From contig JBGAUT010000007.1 of assembly GCA_044228505.1 (NCBI GenBank), positions 62,001 through 126,000 on the forward strand: a stretch of 64,000 nt of DNA, read 5' to 3'. Positions 44,799-53,930 of this stretch are shown here, piece after piece. The notes under the pieces are model-generated. The model made no database searches. It saw only the letters and a list, made by a program, of their open reading frames with translations, and was not told where the DNA came from. A program made the position numbers and the translations under genes. Positions within the stretch are counted from its first letter, which is position 1. Every line of letters starts with the position of its first letter. This DNA comes from JAEUKA01 sp044228505. Lineage in GTDB: Bacteria > Myxococcota_A > Polyangia > Palsa-1104 > JAEUJZ01.

Positions 44799-46035
44799 GG
44801 GACGCTCCTTCCACAGCAGCAGGCTGTAGCATCCGGTCGATCAGCTCACGAACCTTCGGTCGCGTCGTCAGCACCATCATGGTGGTGAGCAGCGCGAGGA
44901 TCTCCAGGGTGTAAATCAGGCCGGTGTAGCCCTGCAAAAACACCGCAGCGGTTGGCACACACAGCGAAGACAGAATCAGACCCAGCACATAGCGTGAGGC
45001 CGTCTGGGGTAGCACCCAGCGCAGATAGAACAGCAGCAGGCCCCCCGAGATAAACAGCGACAGAGCCCACGCCAGATAGAAGCTCAGGAACGCCGCCAGA
45101 TAGGCCAGCAGCACAAAGAACAGTCCGTAGCTTGCGGCAATCAGGTAGCTCTCATAGATGCGCAGCGGACGGCTGAAGTAGATACACAGCGCGGTCAGTC
45201 CGGCGAAGAACAAAAGGAACGGGGCCCAGCCTCGGCGAACCATGGTGGCGATCAAGTGATCGTAGGACTTCTCCGATGGCAAGATCACCCCCACCGGGAT
45301 TCCTGACTGGAGCGACTGGTAGTTCCATTCCAGCCACACCTCTTCGCCCTTGGTGCGGCTAGCACTCGCCGGAACCACTCCATCGGCATAGTCGAAGTTG
45401 GCCCCCCCGCTGATGTGCATCGCCAAGCGCAGGTTGCGCACCGGGGCCGCCGGATCGAGGCTGTAGGTAAACGCATCGAGGCCCCGACCCCGGAACTCGA
45501 CCCGGAACGCCACCTTGGCCCCCGACTTGAGCCGACCCGTCCACAGCAGGCGGTCCGAACCGTTGTCTAGCTCGGCCTTTTTCGGCTGACCATCCACCGT
45601 AAACACCAGGTTCGACAAAAGGACTTTGTTCTTCTCCATGTTGATGGGGAACACAAAGGCGATGTCGATATCGCGACCCTGATCGTTTTCAGCGGTGTAG
45701 TCCCCCCGGAAGGTGAAGTCGAAGCCCGAGAAGTAGACCAGGCCGCGCTTGCGATAGTTCATCGCCGCATCGACCGTCACCTCTTGGGATTGCAGCGGCA
45801 GAGCGGTCAAGCTGTTGAACACCGCACCGCTCGGTACGTACCGAACGGAAGGGCCAGGCTGGACGATGGGAGCGCCCCAGCGGTCCATCACATCGCTATA
45901 CAACTCGCTGCTGGCGAAGTTGCGACGGTCCGTCATCTGGGTCGAGATGGCAGAGCTAACCACCATCACAATGAGCAGGCTGCCTAAGAAGTGGTAGCGA
46001 GCGGGTAAGAGCAGCAAAGCAAGCAGTCGTTTCAT
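44788..46035 (-). CDS. CreD-like inner membrane protein
   Basis: A 415-residue protein. One N-terminal helix (HFLGSLLIVMVVSSAIS) is followed by a periplasmic domain of about 230 residues starting DRWGAPIVQPGPSVRYVPSG, then about six C-terminal helices. The closing VFLQGYTGLIYTLEILALLTTMMVLTTR resembles the ending of CreD (LQxEDYxLLxGSxxLFxxLAxxMxxTR), as does the layout. CreD in E. coli is linked to envelope stress and colicin or beta-lactam responses. AAGGAG seven bases before the ATG at 46035 decides the start; an in-frame GTG at 46053 is less likely. The family call rests on topology and scattered motifs. Confidence 0.65.
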   Translation of the reverse strand: MKRLLALLLLPARYHFLGSLLIVMVVSSAISTQMTDRRNFASSELYSDVMDRWGAPIVQPGPSVRYVPSGAVFNSLTALPLQSQEVTVDAAMNYRKRGLVYFSGFDFTFRGDYTAENDQGRDIDIAFVFPINMEKNKVLLSNLVFTVDGQPKKAELDNGSDRLLWTGRLKSGAKVAFRVEFRGRGLDAFTYSLDPAAPVRNLRLAMHISGGANFDYADGVVPASASRTKGEEVWLEWNYQSLQSGIPVGVILPSEKSYDHLIATMVRRGWAPFLLFFAGLTALCIYFSRPLRIYESYLIAASYGLFFVLLAYLAAFLSFYLAWALSLFISGGLLLFYLRWVLPQTASRYVLGLILSSLCVPTAAVFLQGYTGLIYTLEILALLTTMMVLTTRPKVRELIDRMLQPAAVEGASHVA

Positions 46036-46160
46036 CGCAGTCTCCTTTGTCACGCGGACCTCTCCGCCGTGATGAAAGAAAGCCTAGCGACCGACCTTGC
46101 AGTCCATGGGGCAGTATCAAGGAAAGCCAAAGGACAAATTGTGCAAAACCAGTGAAGAGG

Positions 46161-46261
46161 TGGTCAGGACCACCCCCAAACTCCTCGATCACCACTTTGG
46201 CCCTGGTCAAGACCACCCCCAAACTCCTCGATCACCACTTTGGGCTTGGTCGGGACCACCC
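46161..46261. repeat. 43-bp tandem repeat with three perfect TGGTCNNGACCA dyads
   Basis: Two full 43-bp units (46161-46203 and 46204-46246) differ at only three or four positions, and a third copy is present in part. Each unit opens with the palindrome TGGTC-NN-GACCA, at 46161-46172, 46204-46215 and 46247-46258; the first extends to GGTGGTC-AG-GACCACC. The 43-bp period is close to four helical turns, so all dyads face one side of the DNA. They lie 126-226 bases upstream of the CreD-like start and just after the sterol-desaturase gene. The stems are too tight for RNA hairpins, so a protein-binding array is likely. The rest of the 46036-46292 spacer shows no gene. Confidence 0.75.
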
Positions 46262-46292
46262 TGTCCAACCGAACCGGGCGGCGCTTTCCGGG

Positions 46293-47054
46293 TCATCCCC
46301 CCAAGCCCGGCGGTCCGATTCGAGTCCAGCGGTCATACTCTGGGTCCATGGTGCCAAGCAGACGGTCCCACAGCACGGTGTAAAAGCCAAAGTTTCGGCT
46401 CGGGCTGACATGATGCTGGGCGTGAAACGTACTGGTGCCAAGCTGTCCGAGCAGCGGCAGGCGAAACAACCCTCGCGGCAGCGGCTCAACCCCGGCATGA
46501 CCCAAGGTGCCCCACAGAACGTTGAGCGCCAGATAGACCAGCACCGCTGTTCCCGACAGGGGCAACAGCATCATCACCGCAATCATCAGCGCACCAAAGC
46601 CGAGCACCTCGGCAGGATGGAGCACGAACAGAGACAGGGCATTGGTGTTCTCATGCACGTGATGGGGCGCATGCAGCAGCCGGAACAGGGGCGGCAGATG
46701 GGCGATGCGGTGAAAGACATACATACTCAGGTCCATCGCCAGCAGAAACATCCCCACGTCCATGAGCGTGCGAAAAACGCCAGGATGGGTCAGCCGGATC
46801 CAGCCAGCCTTCCACAGCCCAAACCCGACCACGGCAACCAGTGAATTCAGCAGCACGGCCAGCGCCGATAGCCCCATGTCGCGACGAGTAATCGGCCGCT
46901 GATTCCGCATGAGCGGCTGCCCGGGAAACCGCCGCCACAGCCACTGACACAGCCACACCGACCCCACAAAGATCGCCACGTTGCCGACCAGGCTGAGCGC
47001 CGTCCACTCCCACAGCGACCGCGCCCACAACCAGGCAAACAGGGCCTCGCTCAT
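46293..47054 (-). CDS. Sterol desaturase family protein
   Basis: A 253-residue membrane protein with four or five helices and the clustered histidines of the fatty acid hydroxylase/sterol desaturase family: HRIAH near residue 116, HAPHHVHE near 128 and HAQHHVSP near 214. These bind two irons that activate oxygen for hydroxylation or desaturation of a lipid, sterol or carotenoid-like substrate. AGGAG lies five bases before the ATG at 47054; an upstream in-frame codon would add 25 residues that overlap the asnS leader region. The gene is divergent from asnS, 108 bases away. A P450 gene is about 5 kb away, but no direct link is visible. Confidence 0.87.
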   Translation of the reverse strand: MSEALFAWLWARSLWEWTALSLVGNVAIFVGSVWLCQWLWRRFPGQPLMRNQRPITRRDMGLSALAVLLNSLVAVVGFGLWKAGWIRLTHPGVFRTLMDVGMFLLAMDLSMYVFHRIAHLPPLFRLLHAPHHVHENTNALSLFVLHPAEVLGFGALMIAVMMLLPLSGTAVLVYLALNVLWGTLGHAGVEPLPRGLFRLPLLGQLGTSTFHAQHHVSPSRNFGFYTVLWDRLLGTMDPEYDRWTRIGPPGLGG

Positions 47055-47162
47055 CGCACTCCTTATATCACGACTGGGCCAAGTCCCTTGGCCGCCCAAG
47101 GTGCCACAGGATTCGGTGTGGCTCGCCAAGGAACCCCCTTCTGCGGTATGACTTTAGCTGTC

Positions 47163-48563
47163 ATGAAACCGATTAGCGTCAAAGCCGCACTCTGCGGTCA
47201 CGCCCTCGTGGGGCAAAAAGTGAAAGTCCAAGGCTGGGTACGGACCCGCCGTGACTCCAAGGCTGGCCTTAGCTTCATCAACGTAAGCGATGGATCGTGC
47301 CTCGATCCGATCCAGGTGGTGGCGCAGTCCACCTTGCCAAACTACGCAAGCGAAGTGCAGAAGCTGTCCACGAGCTGCTCGGTCATTGCCGAGGGCACCC
47401 TGGTGGCATCGCAGGGCAAGGGCCAGAGCTTCGAAATCCAAGCCGACTCGCTGACGGTGGTTGGCTGGGTTGAAGATCCCGAGCACTACCCGGTCCAGCC
47501 CAAGGCCCACACCATGGAGTACCTGCGCGAGATTGCGCACCTCCGCCCGCGTACCAACACCTTTGGGGCCATCGCTCGGATTCGCAATACGGCAGCCCAG
47601 GCCATCCACCGCTTCTTTCACGAGCAAGGCTTCGTCTGGGTCAACACACCGATCATTACCAGCAGCGATGCCGAGGGCGCGGGGCAGATGTTCCGCGTGA
47701 GCACCCTCGATATCGCCAACCCACCTCGCGGCGACAAGGGTGCGGTCGATTTCTCGAAGGACTTCTTTGGCAAGGAGTCGTTTCTGACCGTCTCAGGCCA
47801 GCTCAACGTCGAGGCTTACTGCCTTGCACTGTCGAAGGTCTACACCTTCGGTCCGACGTTCCGCGCCGAAAACTCGAACACCACCCGCCACCTGGCGGAG
47901 TTTTGGATGATCGAGCCAGAGATCGCCTTTGCCAACCTGGCCGATGACGCGGATCTCGCCGAGTCGTTCCTGAAGTACGTATTCCGGGCCGTCCTCAACG
48001 AGCGCGCCGATGACATGAAGTTCTGCGCGGAACGGATCGAAAAGACCGCCCTCACCCGCTTGGAAGCCCTGGTCGACCAGCCGTTCGAGCGGATCGACTA
48101 CACGGAGGCGATTCGGATTCTCCAGGACTCGAAGAAAAAGTTCGAGTTCCCAGTGGCCTGGGGCACCGACCTCCAGACCGAGCACGAGCGCTACCTGACC
48201 GAAGAGAAAATCGGACGCCCGGTCATCGTCATGAACTACCCAGAAGCCATCAAGGCCTTCTACATGCGCCTAAACGACGATGGCAAGACCGTGGCGGCGA
48301 TGGACGTGCTCGCCCCCGGCATCGGCGAGATCATCGGCGGCTCGCAGCGCGAGGAGCGCCTGGATGTCCTTGAGCAGCGGATGGCCCATCACAAGCTCGA
48401 TCGCAACGCCTACCAGTGGTACCTCGACTTCCGCCGCTATGGCACGGTCCCTCACGCAGGCTTTGGACTCGGCTTCGAGCGCCTGATTGTGTACCTGACG
48501 GGTCTTGGCAACATCCGCGATGCCATCCCCTATCCCCGCGCCCCGCACCTCGCTTCGTTCTAG
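47163..48563 (+). CDS. asnS: Asparaginyl-tRNA synthetase
   Basis: A 466-residue class II aminoacyl-tRNA synthetase, the same length as E. coli AsnS when started at ATG 47163. The N-terminal OB-fold contains VQGWVRTRRDSKAGLSFINVSDGSC. The catalytic core shows FGPTFRAENSNTTRHLAEFWMIEPEIAF (motif 2) and FGLGFERLIVYLTGLGNIRDAIPYPR (motif 3), given only as blocks. The asparagine-specific segments separate it from AspRS. ATG 47148 and 47088 are longer alternatives with no family support. It is divergent from the desaturase gene and convergent with msrQ, six bases away. Confidence 0.96.
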   Translation: MKPISVKAALCGHALVGQKVKVQGWVRTRRDSKAGLSFINVSDGSCLDPIQVVAQSTLPNYASEVQKLSTSCSVIAEGTLVASQGKGQSFEIQADSLTVVGWVEDPEHYPVQPKAHTMEYLREIAHLRPRTNTFGAIARIRNTAAQAIHRFFHEQGFVWVNTPIITSSDAEGAGQMFRVSTLDIANPPRGDKGAVDFSKDFFGKESFLTVSGQLNVEAYCLALSKVYTFGPTFRAENSNTTRHLAEFWMIEPEIAFANLADDADLAESFLKYVFRAVLNERADDMKFCAERIEKTALTRLEALVDQPFERIDYTEAIRILQDSKKKFEFPVAWGTDLQTEHERYLTEEKIGRPVIVMNYPEAIKAFYMRLNDDGKTVAAMDVLAPGIGEIIGGSQREERLDVLEQRMAHHKLDRNAYQWYLDFRRYGTVPHAGFGLGFERLIVYLTGLGNIRDAIPYPRAPHLASF

Positions 48564-48569
48564 GCCACG

Positions 48570-49232
48570 CTACTCCGAGGCGTTGGCACGGGCTGCGGCC
48601 TTCCGTCCCTTGGCTTGTGGGGGACGCACCCACGACGGAATCCGTGCCGCCAGCAACCCCATCAGCACTCCGAAGAAAATCAGCGGCCTTGTGAGCCCCG
48701 CTTTGACGAGCCAAGCAAAGTGGATGATGACGAGCACCGCCGCTGGATAGACCAGCCGGTGGAGCTTCTGCCAAGAGTGGCCGAGCCGACGGATCATGCC
48801 GTTGGTCGAGGTCACCGCCAGCGAGAGCAGGATCAGAAAAGCGAGGGTTCCAATCGTGATGTAGGGCCGCTTGACGATGTCCTTGCCGACATCACGCAGG
48901 GTAAAGCCATCCTCACCGAGCGAGCGATCCAGGACATAGATCCCCAGGTGCAGCACCGCATAGGCAAACGACACAAGGCCAATCAGTCGCCGGAACCGAG
49001 TGAGCACCGCCCTGCCCGTGAGCAGCCGCAGCGGGGTCACGGCCAGGGACAGCAGCAGGCAGTACAGCGCCAGCTCGCCGGTGCGATGGGTCAGTCGTTC
49101 GATCGGGTTCGCGCCCAGCCCGTCACCTTGGCCTTGCACGGTCTGCCAGACCTGGAACCCAAGCTGCCCAAGCGGAGCGAGCAGCAGCACCAACAGGGCG
49201 ATCTTCACAAACAAAACGGTCTGAGGACGCAT
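48570..49232 (-). CDS. msrQ: Haem-binding subunit MsrQ of methionine sulfoxide reductase
   Basis: A 220-residue membrane protein with six helices. GELALYCLLLSLAVTPLR, FRRLIGLVSFAYAVLHLGIYVLDRSL, KRPYITIGTLAFLILLSLAVTS and LGHSWQKLHRLVYPAAVLVIIHFAWL match YedZ/MsrQ, including the His residues that hold haem b (in VLHLG, LGHSWQKLHRL and IIHFAW). MsrQ passes electrons from the quinone pool or a flavin reductase to MsrP, which repairs oxidised methionine in periplasmic proteins. The msrP gene is not next to it in this window, which is unusual. It lies 12 bases downstream of the helicase stop on the same strand. Confidence 0.9.
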   Translation of the reverse strand: MRPQTVLFVKIALLVLLLAPLGQLGFQVWQTVQGQGDGLGANPIERLTHRTGELALYCLLLSLAVTPLRLLTGRAVLTRFRRLIGLVSFAYAVLHLGIYVLDRSLGEDGFTLRDVGKDIVKRPYITIGTLAFLILLSLAVTSTNGMIRRLGHSWQKLHRLVYPAAVLVIIHFAWLVKAGLTRPLIFFGVLMGLLAARIPSWVRPPQAKGRKAAARANASE

Positions 49233-49244
49233 CAGCTAGCTAGT

Positions 49245-51326
49245 CTATCGCGACGAAGCGCTCACCGACCAGCGTTCACACAGCGGCTCGGCACCACACA
49301 GCTCCCCGACGTAGCGTGATACCCGCAGGGCACCCTGGGTCACCGAGGAAGCCGGGCAGCACAGGTACAGCTCGCGACGCGCCCTGGTGATCGCGACGTA
49401 AAACAGCCGTCGTTCCTCGGCCTCACCCCCACTGCCCAGGTCGTCGTCATCTTCCGACAGCGCCGCCGCCGAAGGAAAATGACCTTCCCCGAGCCACAGC
49501 ACGAACACCACGTTCCACTCCAGACCCTTGGCTTGATGAACCGACGACAGGACGACCTTCTCTTCGGGCTTCTTTGGGGCCTCTTCACCCATCGTGAGCG
49601 AGCAGAGAAAGTCCCCGAGCACGGTCTGGGCCCCCTCCCCTTGGAGCGGCAGCGCGCTTTGATGCAGCGGACGAGTCCCATCCGTGGTGACCGTATCGGT
49701 GAGCGCGGTCAGATCGCGCAGCCGCTGCTCGGCATCGGCGAAGTGGCGGCTGGCATAGTCGCGGTAGTGACGCTCGACGATGAGGCGGATCAGTCGCGAC
49801 GGCAGTTGAGAGAGGTCAGCGCCCGGCTGGCTGGCCTGATCCCGCAGGTGCATCAGCTCGACCAGCAGAGCATTGAGGTGCAACAGCCCCGCTTGGGCTG
49901 GTTTGCGAATCCCGGATACCGCGAGCAAGCTGGGTGTCCCACCTCGCGCCGCCTGCTGCTGAAGCTGAAGCAGCACCTGCGAGCGCCCTTGGTCTCCAAG
50001 GCCAGCCACCTGCCGCAGGGCTCGTGACCAGGACAGCTCATCGCGAGGGTCGTGAACGATCCGCAAGAGCGCGAGCACGTCTTTGACATGCGCCTGCTCG
50101 ATGAGTCGCCGACCCGACCGCAAAACGTAGGGAATCCCCGACCGCAATAGCTCGGCCTGCAGCTCGCGGGCGTGACGGTGGTGACGATACAAAACTGCGA
50201 TCTCGGACAGCGGCTGCCCCGCCTCGCGCAGCTCGGTGATGCGCGAGAGCACAAATGCGGCCTGCAGTCGGGCATCCGGGACATGGACCACCGCTGGACG
50301 CACCGATAGGGACGGGGTGTCCAAGGCTCGCATCGGTGGCCGGGGCAGGAGCTGTCCGGGTGGCGTCGCGACCAGGCAGCGATTTGACAAGGCCACGATG
50401 TCCGGCTGACAGCGAAAGTTCACGGACAGATGGACCCGCTGGGCATTGGGCCAGCGCAAGGAAAAGGAATGCAGGGCGCGCAGGTCCGCGCCTCGAAACC
50501 GATAGATGGACTGCGCATCGTCTCCGACCACGGTGAGGCTCCGATGCCCACCGGCTAGCTCGTCGGCGATGATGCTCTGCAGTGGGCTGACGTCTTGGTA
50601 CTCATCGACGAAGACATGGAGAAACTGGTCCTGGAGCCGTTCGCGCACTTCCCGGCTGTCACACAGCAGCAGCCGCCAGGCCAGCAGCAGGTCATCGAAG
50701 TCGAGCAGCCCCATCCGCACCTTGAGCACGCTATAGCGGTCGCAGACGTGGGCAAGCAGCGCGAGGTGCGGCAGCAGGTCCGGGGCCCGCGAGGTCAGCA
50801 CCGCTTCCAGTGATTCCTCGGTGGCCACCGACAAAGACAGCAGCGAGTGCAGATAGGCCGGGCGAGGCAGACCAAGCCCAGCGGGGGGCTTCGCTTCATG
50901 CAGGCAACTGGCGAACAAATCCACCGCATCGGCATGATCGATCACGCCCGAGCGTGGCGACAGACCGAGACGCTGGCCGTACTGTCGCAGCGTCCGCAAC
51001 GCCAGGCGATGAAACGTCCCGGCCCAGATATCCGTGAGCGGCCGCCGCTGGAGTGCATTCAGTCGCAGCAGCATCTGCCGAGCGGCGTGGTTGGTGAAAG
51101 TGACGAGCAGCACCCGGTCTGGGGCCAGCCCTTGACGCAAAAAGTGGGCGACGCGATGGGTGAGAGCCCTCGTCTTGCCCGATCCCGCCCCCGCCAGCAC
51201 CAGCAGTGGTCCGGGTGGGGCCACGACGACCTGCTGCTGTTCCTCGGACAGACCCGCAAGCAAGGGGTCGGCAGGCACCCTATGGAAGGGTCCGCTTTCG
51301 TCGCTGACAGGAGCTTCATCGAGCAC
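49245..51326 (-). CDS. UvrD/PcrA/Rep-type ATP-dependent DNA helicase
   Basis: A 693-residue superfamily 1 helicase. Motifs in order: LSEEQQQVVVAPPGPLLVLAG (Q motif into Walker A GAGSGKT, near residues 26-52), FVDEYQDVSPLQ (motif II), VVGDDAQSIYRFRGAD (motif III), HLSVNFRCQ (motif IV), VHQAKGLEWNVVFVLWLGEG (motif V) and EERRLFYVAITRARRELYL (motif VI). It unwinds DNA 3'-5' in repair or replication restart. It is shorter than E. coli UvrD (720) and lacks a C-terminal extension, so a Rep- or PcrA-like role is equally possible. A TPR peptidase-like gene ends 30 bases upstream. Confidence 0.93.
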   Translation of the reverse strand: MLDEAPVSDESGPFHRVPADPLLAGLSEEQQQVVVAPPGPLLVLAGAGSGKTRALTHRVAHFLRQGLAPDRVLLVTFTNHAARQMLLRLNALQRRPLTDIWAGTFHRLALRTLRQYGQRLGLSPRSGVIDHADAVDLFASCLHEAKPPAGLGLPRPAYLHSLLSLSVATEESLEAVLTSRAPDLLPHLALLAHVCDRYSVLKVRMGLLDFDDLLLAWRLLLCDSREVRERLQDQFLHVFVDEYQDVSPLQSIIADELAGGHRSLTVVGDDAQSIYRFRGADLRALHSFSLRWPNAQRVHLSVNFRCQPDIVALSNRCLVATPPGQLLPRPPMRALDTPSLSVRPAVVHVPDARLQAAFVLSRITELREAGQPLSEIAVLYRHHRHARELQAELLRSGIPYVLRSGRRLIEQAHVKDVLALLRIVHDPRDELSWSRALRQVAGLGDQGRSQVLLQLQQQAARGGTPSLLAVSGIRKPAQAGLLHLNALLVELMHLRDQASQPGADLSQLPSRLIRLIVERHYRDYASRHFADAEQRLRDLTALTDTVTTDGTRPLHQSALPLQGEGAQTVLGDFLCSLTMGEEAPKKPEEKVVLSSVHQAKGLEWNVVFVLWLGEGHFPSAAALSEDDDDLGSGGEAEERRLFYVAITRARRELYLCCPASSVTQGALRVSRYVGELCGAEPLCERWSVSASSR

Positions 51327-51356
51327 GTCTCGACTTAGCCCGCCCTCGAAACGATG

Positions 51357-53822
51357 TCAACCAGCGGTCCCCAATGTGCTCCAGTGCTCGGCCCGCTCGA
51401 CGAAGTCCGCGACCTCGGTGCGCTTGTCTTGTTCATCGGGCAAAAGCCAACCGAGAAGCGCCGTGAAGGTCACTCGGGCGGCATCGCCCTGTCCGGACAG
51501 AAGCTGCGCTTGCCCAGTGAGCAGGCGTGCTTGGTAAACAAAGCGCCGGTCCGGGAGCCCCAAATCGAGGCTGCGCTGCAGCTCGCTGATGGCCTCCGCA
51601 TACCCGCCACGCTGGTACAAAAGCCGCCCCAAGACATATCGGACAAGCCCAGCCTGCGGGGCCCGCGCCGTGGCCTGACCGAGCACATAGACGTTCAACG
51701 CATCATTTCGCTCATCACGGCGCAGGCCGGTCTTGGTTTTCTGCCCACCAACCAAGACCTGGAGCAACAGCGGTCCAACCTCGGGCAGATCAATCGCCAA
51801 ACGTCGCGCCAACAGCGTCCGTGCAGTCCCCTCATCGAGAGGGAGCTGGGCGGCTGAGTCGTACAGTTGCCGTGCCTTATCGAGCTGCCCCTGCAGCACC
51901 GCCAAATCCCCGAGCCGAGACAGCAGCCTCGCCCGCAGAGCCACCGTCGCCCCCGGGTGATCGATTGCCCGCTGAGCCGTGGCCTGGGCATCGGCCAGCT
52001 GATCGCTGCTGACTTGGGCCTCGGCCAGCTCTACCAGGTGCCCTGGCTCGCCCGGGTCATCGTGACAAACCGACTGCAGCAGCGCCACGGCATCGGACTC
52101 GCGACCTTGTCCAAGCAGTTCTCGTGCGCGCTCTCGCCGAACCGCCAGTTCATGGGCACAGACCTTCTGGAACACCGCAGGCCGCCGCAGCCGCTCACGT
52201 TCGACCTCACGCGCTTGCGGTGGCAATGGCTGGGTCTCGACAAACTGGAGCCAGCGCGCCGCCAGCTCCTCAAAGGGCAGCCCGTAACGGCGAGCAAAGT
52301 CGTTGGGTCGCCCGCCGTCGTGATACACCGCCAGCAGCTTGGGCGGTCCGTACTGGTCAAGAAGGTACCGCACAAACGAGCCGGCCACGGTATAAGCCCG
52401 CCCCGAGGGCAGCGACCAGAAGCCCAGACCCGAAAAGACCTTGTCGAGCGGGGGCATAAGCCCCGACTGACGCATGGCCCGAACCGACTGATGCAGCGAA
52501 ACATTGCCGGTGACGCGGCGATCAGCAGCCACCGCGATGCCCTCGACCAGACCAAGCTGCGGAACCACTCCGGTCATCGACAGATGAAACAGCCAGTCCC
52601 CAGCCGCTCCCGCGAAGACATGGGCCAGCTCGTGACGCAGCACCGGGTGCGGCCAGGCTTCGTGCTGAATATAAATTTCTCGTCGCCATGGTTTGGCGAT
52701 GTAAGTACCGCCAGCGCCCATCGCACGCCGCTTGTCCGCTACCGAGTCGAATAGGTAGCTGACAACCTTCACCGGCTCACCACGTCCTTTTTGTGCAAGA
52801 GACGACGGAAGACCAAGCAGTCGCGAGATCCAGCCGGGCTCCCAGGTGGGCTCAATGCCGAGCAGTTCGCGGAGCTGCAGATAGCGCAACTCGTGCTCAC
52901 GGACGTATAGCTTGAGGTCGCGGTCGACAGAACCGCCGGGACGGTAGCGCAGCACAAAGTGTGGTGTCTCAAGCCGACCCGGTAAACGCTCGCTCAGCGA
53001 GTCTTCATCGGCATAGATTCCCAGCCTTCCGCCCTGTGAGTAGGTCAGCAGGGCGACCAGCAGCAGCCCAGCCCCCCCGAGCAGCAGTCGCCTACGACCC
53101 GGGACCGCTCGTGACTGAAGCCGCAGCTCGTTCCCATCTAGCCAGCGAGCCGTCAGAAGCACCGCCGCAAGGGCAAACAGAAGCTGCATCAGCCGAGAGG
53201 CATACAGCGCGGTCTGCACCCGCACTTCCTCGTCGTACAGTGCGCCAGGAAAATAACCAAAGAACGCATCGTAGGCGAAGATCGCTGGGGAGTTGAGACT
53301 GCGCAGCCCAGCCCACAGCAGTGACCCGGCGACGAAACCATAGCCAAGCCAAAGCGCCCGCCGTCGCGTCTTGGTGAGCAGCGCGGCCAAAACCCCCACA
53401 GTCGCCGCGATCAGCCCCGAAATGACGGGCAACAGCGCAAAGAACTGCAAGCCCGCAAGGTAGTTACAGTTGCGCACCCGCAGTCCGTTGGCCAGAAGCA
53501 GGAGCAGCGGCACCCCGCAGAGCATCCACGTCGCCACAGTGGCTTGACCGATCAGTGAGACAACTCGATGGAGCGGCGCGGCATCGACCCGCTGGCGGTC
53601 GGTCGCTCGCAGGTGCAGTCGGGCCCGCGCCACCACCGCAACCCCGCGATGAACCGCCGCCAAAGACGCCAGCAGCGCCAGCACCAATGACGACTCGAAG
53701 CCCAAGACGTTAAACAGCGGGGTGACACAGAGCACAGCCCCCGCCACGACAAACAAAACCAGCCAGACGACAAAGCCCCAGGCCACTTTGCCAGCATGTC
53801 CAGGTCGCGGTGTTGACTTCAT
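51357..53822 (-). CDS. Membrane-anchored HELAH-motif protein with TPR repeats
   Basis: An 821-residue protein. Residues 1-300 contain about seven hydrophobic segments in the inner membrane. A central soluble domain starts near residue 315 (LETPHFVLRYRPGG) and contains VLRHELAHVFAGA near residue 435, a zinc H-E-x-x-H motif of a peptidase MA-like (gluzincin) domain. A downstream Glu in LVEGIAVAADRR fits the third ligand. The C-terminal third is made of TPR-like helices. The likely role is a periplasmic metalloprotease or a scaffold that lost activity. The start at 53822 is the first Met before the helices; 28 extra upstream codons are Arg/Cys-rich and unlikely. Confidence 0.8.
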   Translation of the reverse strand: MKSTPRPGHAGKVAWGFVVWLVLFVVAGAVLCVTPLFNVLGFESSLVLALLASLAAVHRGVAVVARARLHLRATDRQRVDAAPLHRVVSLIGQATVATWMLCGVPLLLLLANGLRVRNCNYLAGLQFFALLPVISGLIAATVGVLAALLTKTRRRALWLGYGFVAGSLLWAGLRSLNSPAIFAYDAFFGYFPGALYDEEVRVQTALYASRLMQLLFALAAVLLTARWLDGNELRLQSRAVPGRRRLLLGGAGLLLVALLTYSQGGRLGIYADEDSLSERLPGRLETPHFVLRYRPGGSVDRDLKLYVREHELRYLQLRELLGIEPTWEPGWISRLLGLPSSLAQKGRGEPVKVVSYLFDSVADKRRAMGAGGTYIAKPWRREIYIQHEAWPHPVLRHELAHVFAGAAGDWLFHLSMTGVVPQLGLVEGIAVAADRRVTGNVSLHQSVRAMRQSGLMPPLDKVFSGLGFWSLPSGRAYTVAGSFVRYLLDQYGPPKLLAVYHDGGRPNDFARRYGLPFEELAARWLQFVETQPLPPQAREVERERLRRPAVFQKVCAHELAVRRERARELLGQGRESDAVALLQSVCHDDPGEPGHLVELAEAQVSSDQLADAQATAQRAIDHPGATVALRARLLSRLGDLAVLQGQLDKARQLYDSAAQLPLDEGTARTLLARRLAIDLPEVGPLLLQVLVGGQKTKTGLRRDERNDALNVYVLGQATARAPQAGLVRYVLGRLLYQRGGYAEAISELQRSLDLGLPDRRFVYQARLLTGQAQLLSGQGDAARVTFTALLGWLLPDEQDKRTEVADFVERAEHWSTLGTAG

Positions 53823-53930
53823 GACGCGGCGCAGTTTAGCCTTCCGACAAACGCAAACGCTAGGCCTCGTGCAGTCATCTGCTCGTCGTCGAAATCGGGG
53901 CGGCAACCAACCGCTCTTCGTGAGGAACCC

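Noticed and set aside
46161..46261. Possible CRISPR array
   Set aside because: Repeats are directly tandem without unique spacers, there are fewer than three full copies, and no cas gene is present.
46047..46844. 265-codon plus-strand frame over the 43-bp repeats and the sterol desaturase gene
   Set aside because: Most of it lies antisense to a well-supported gene, and its composition (Gln, Arg, Pro and His rich) is that of a shadow frame.
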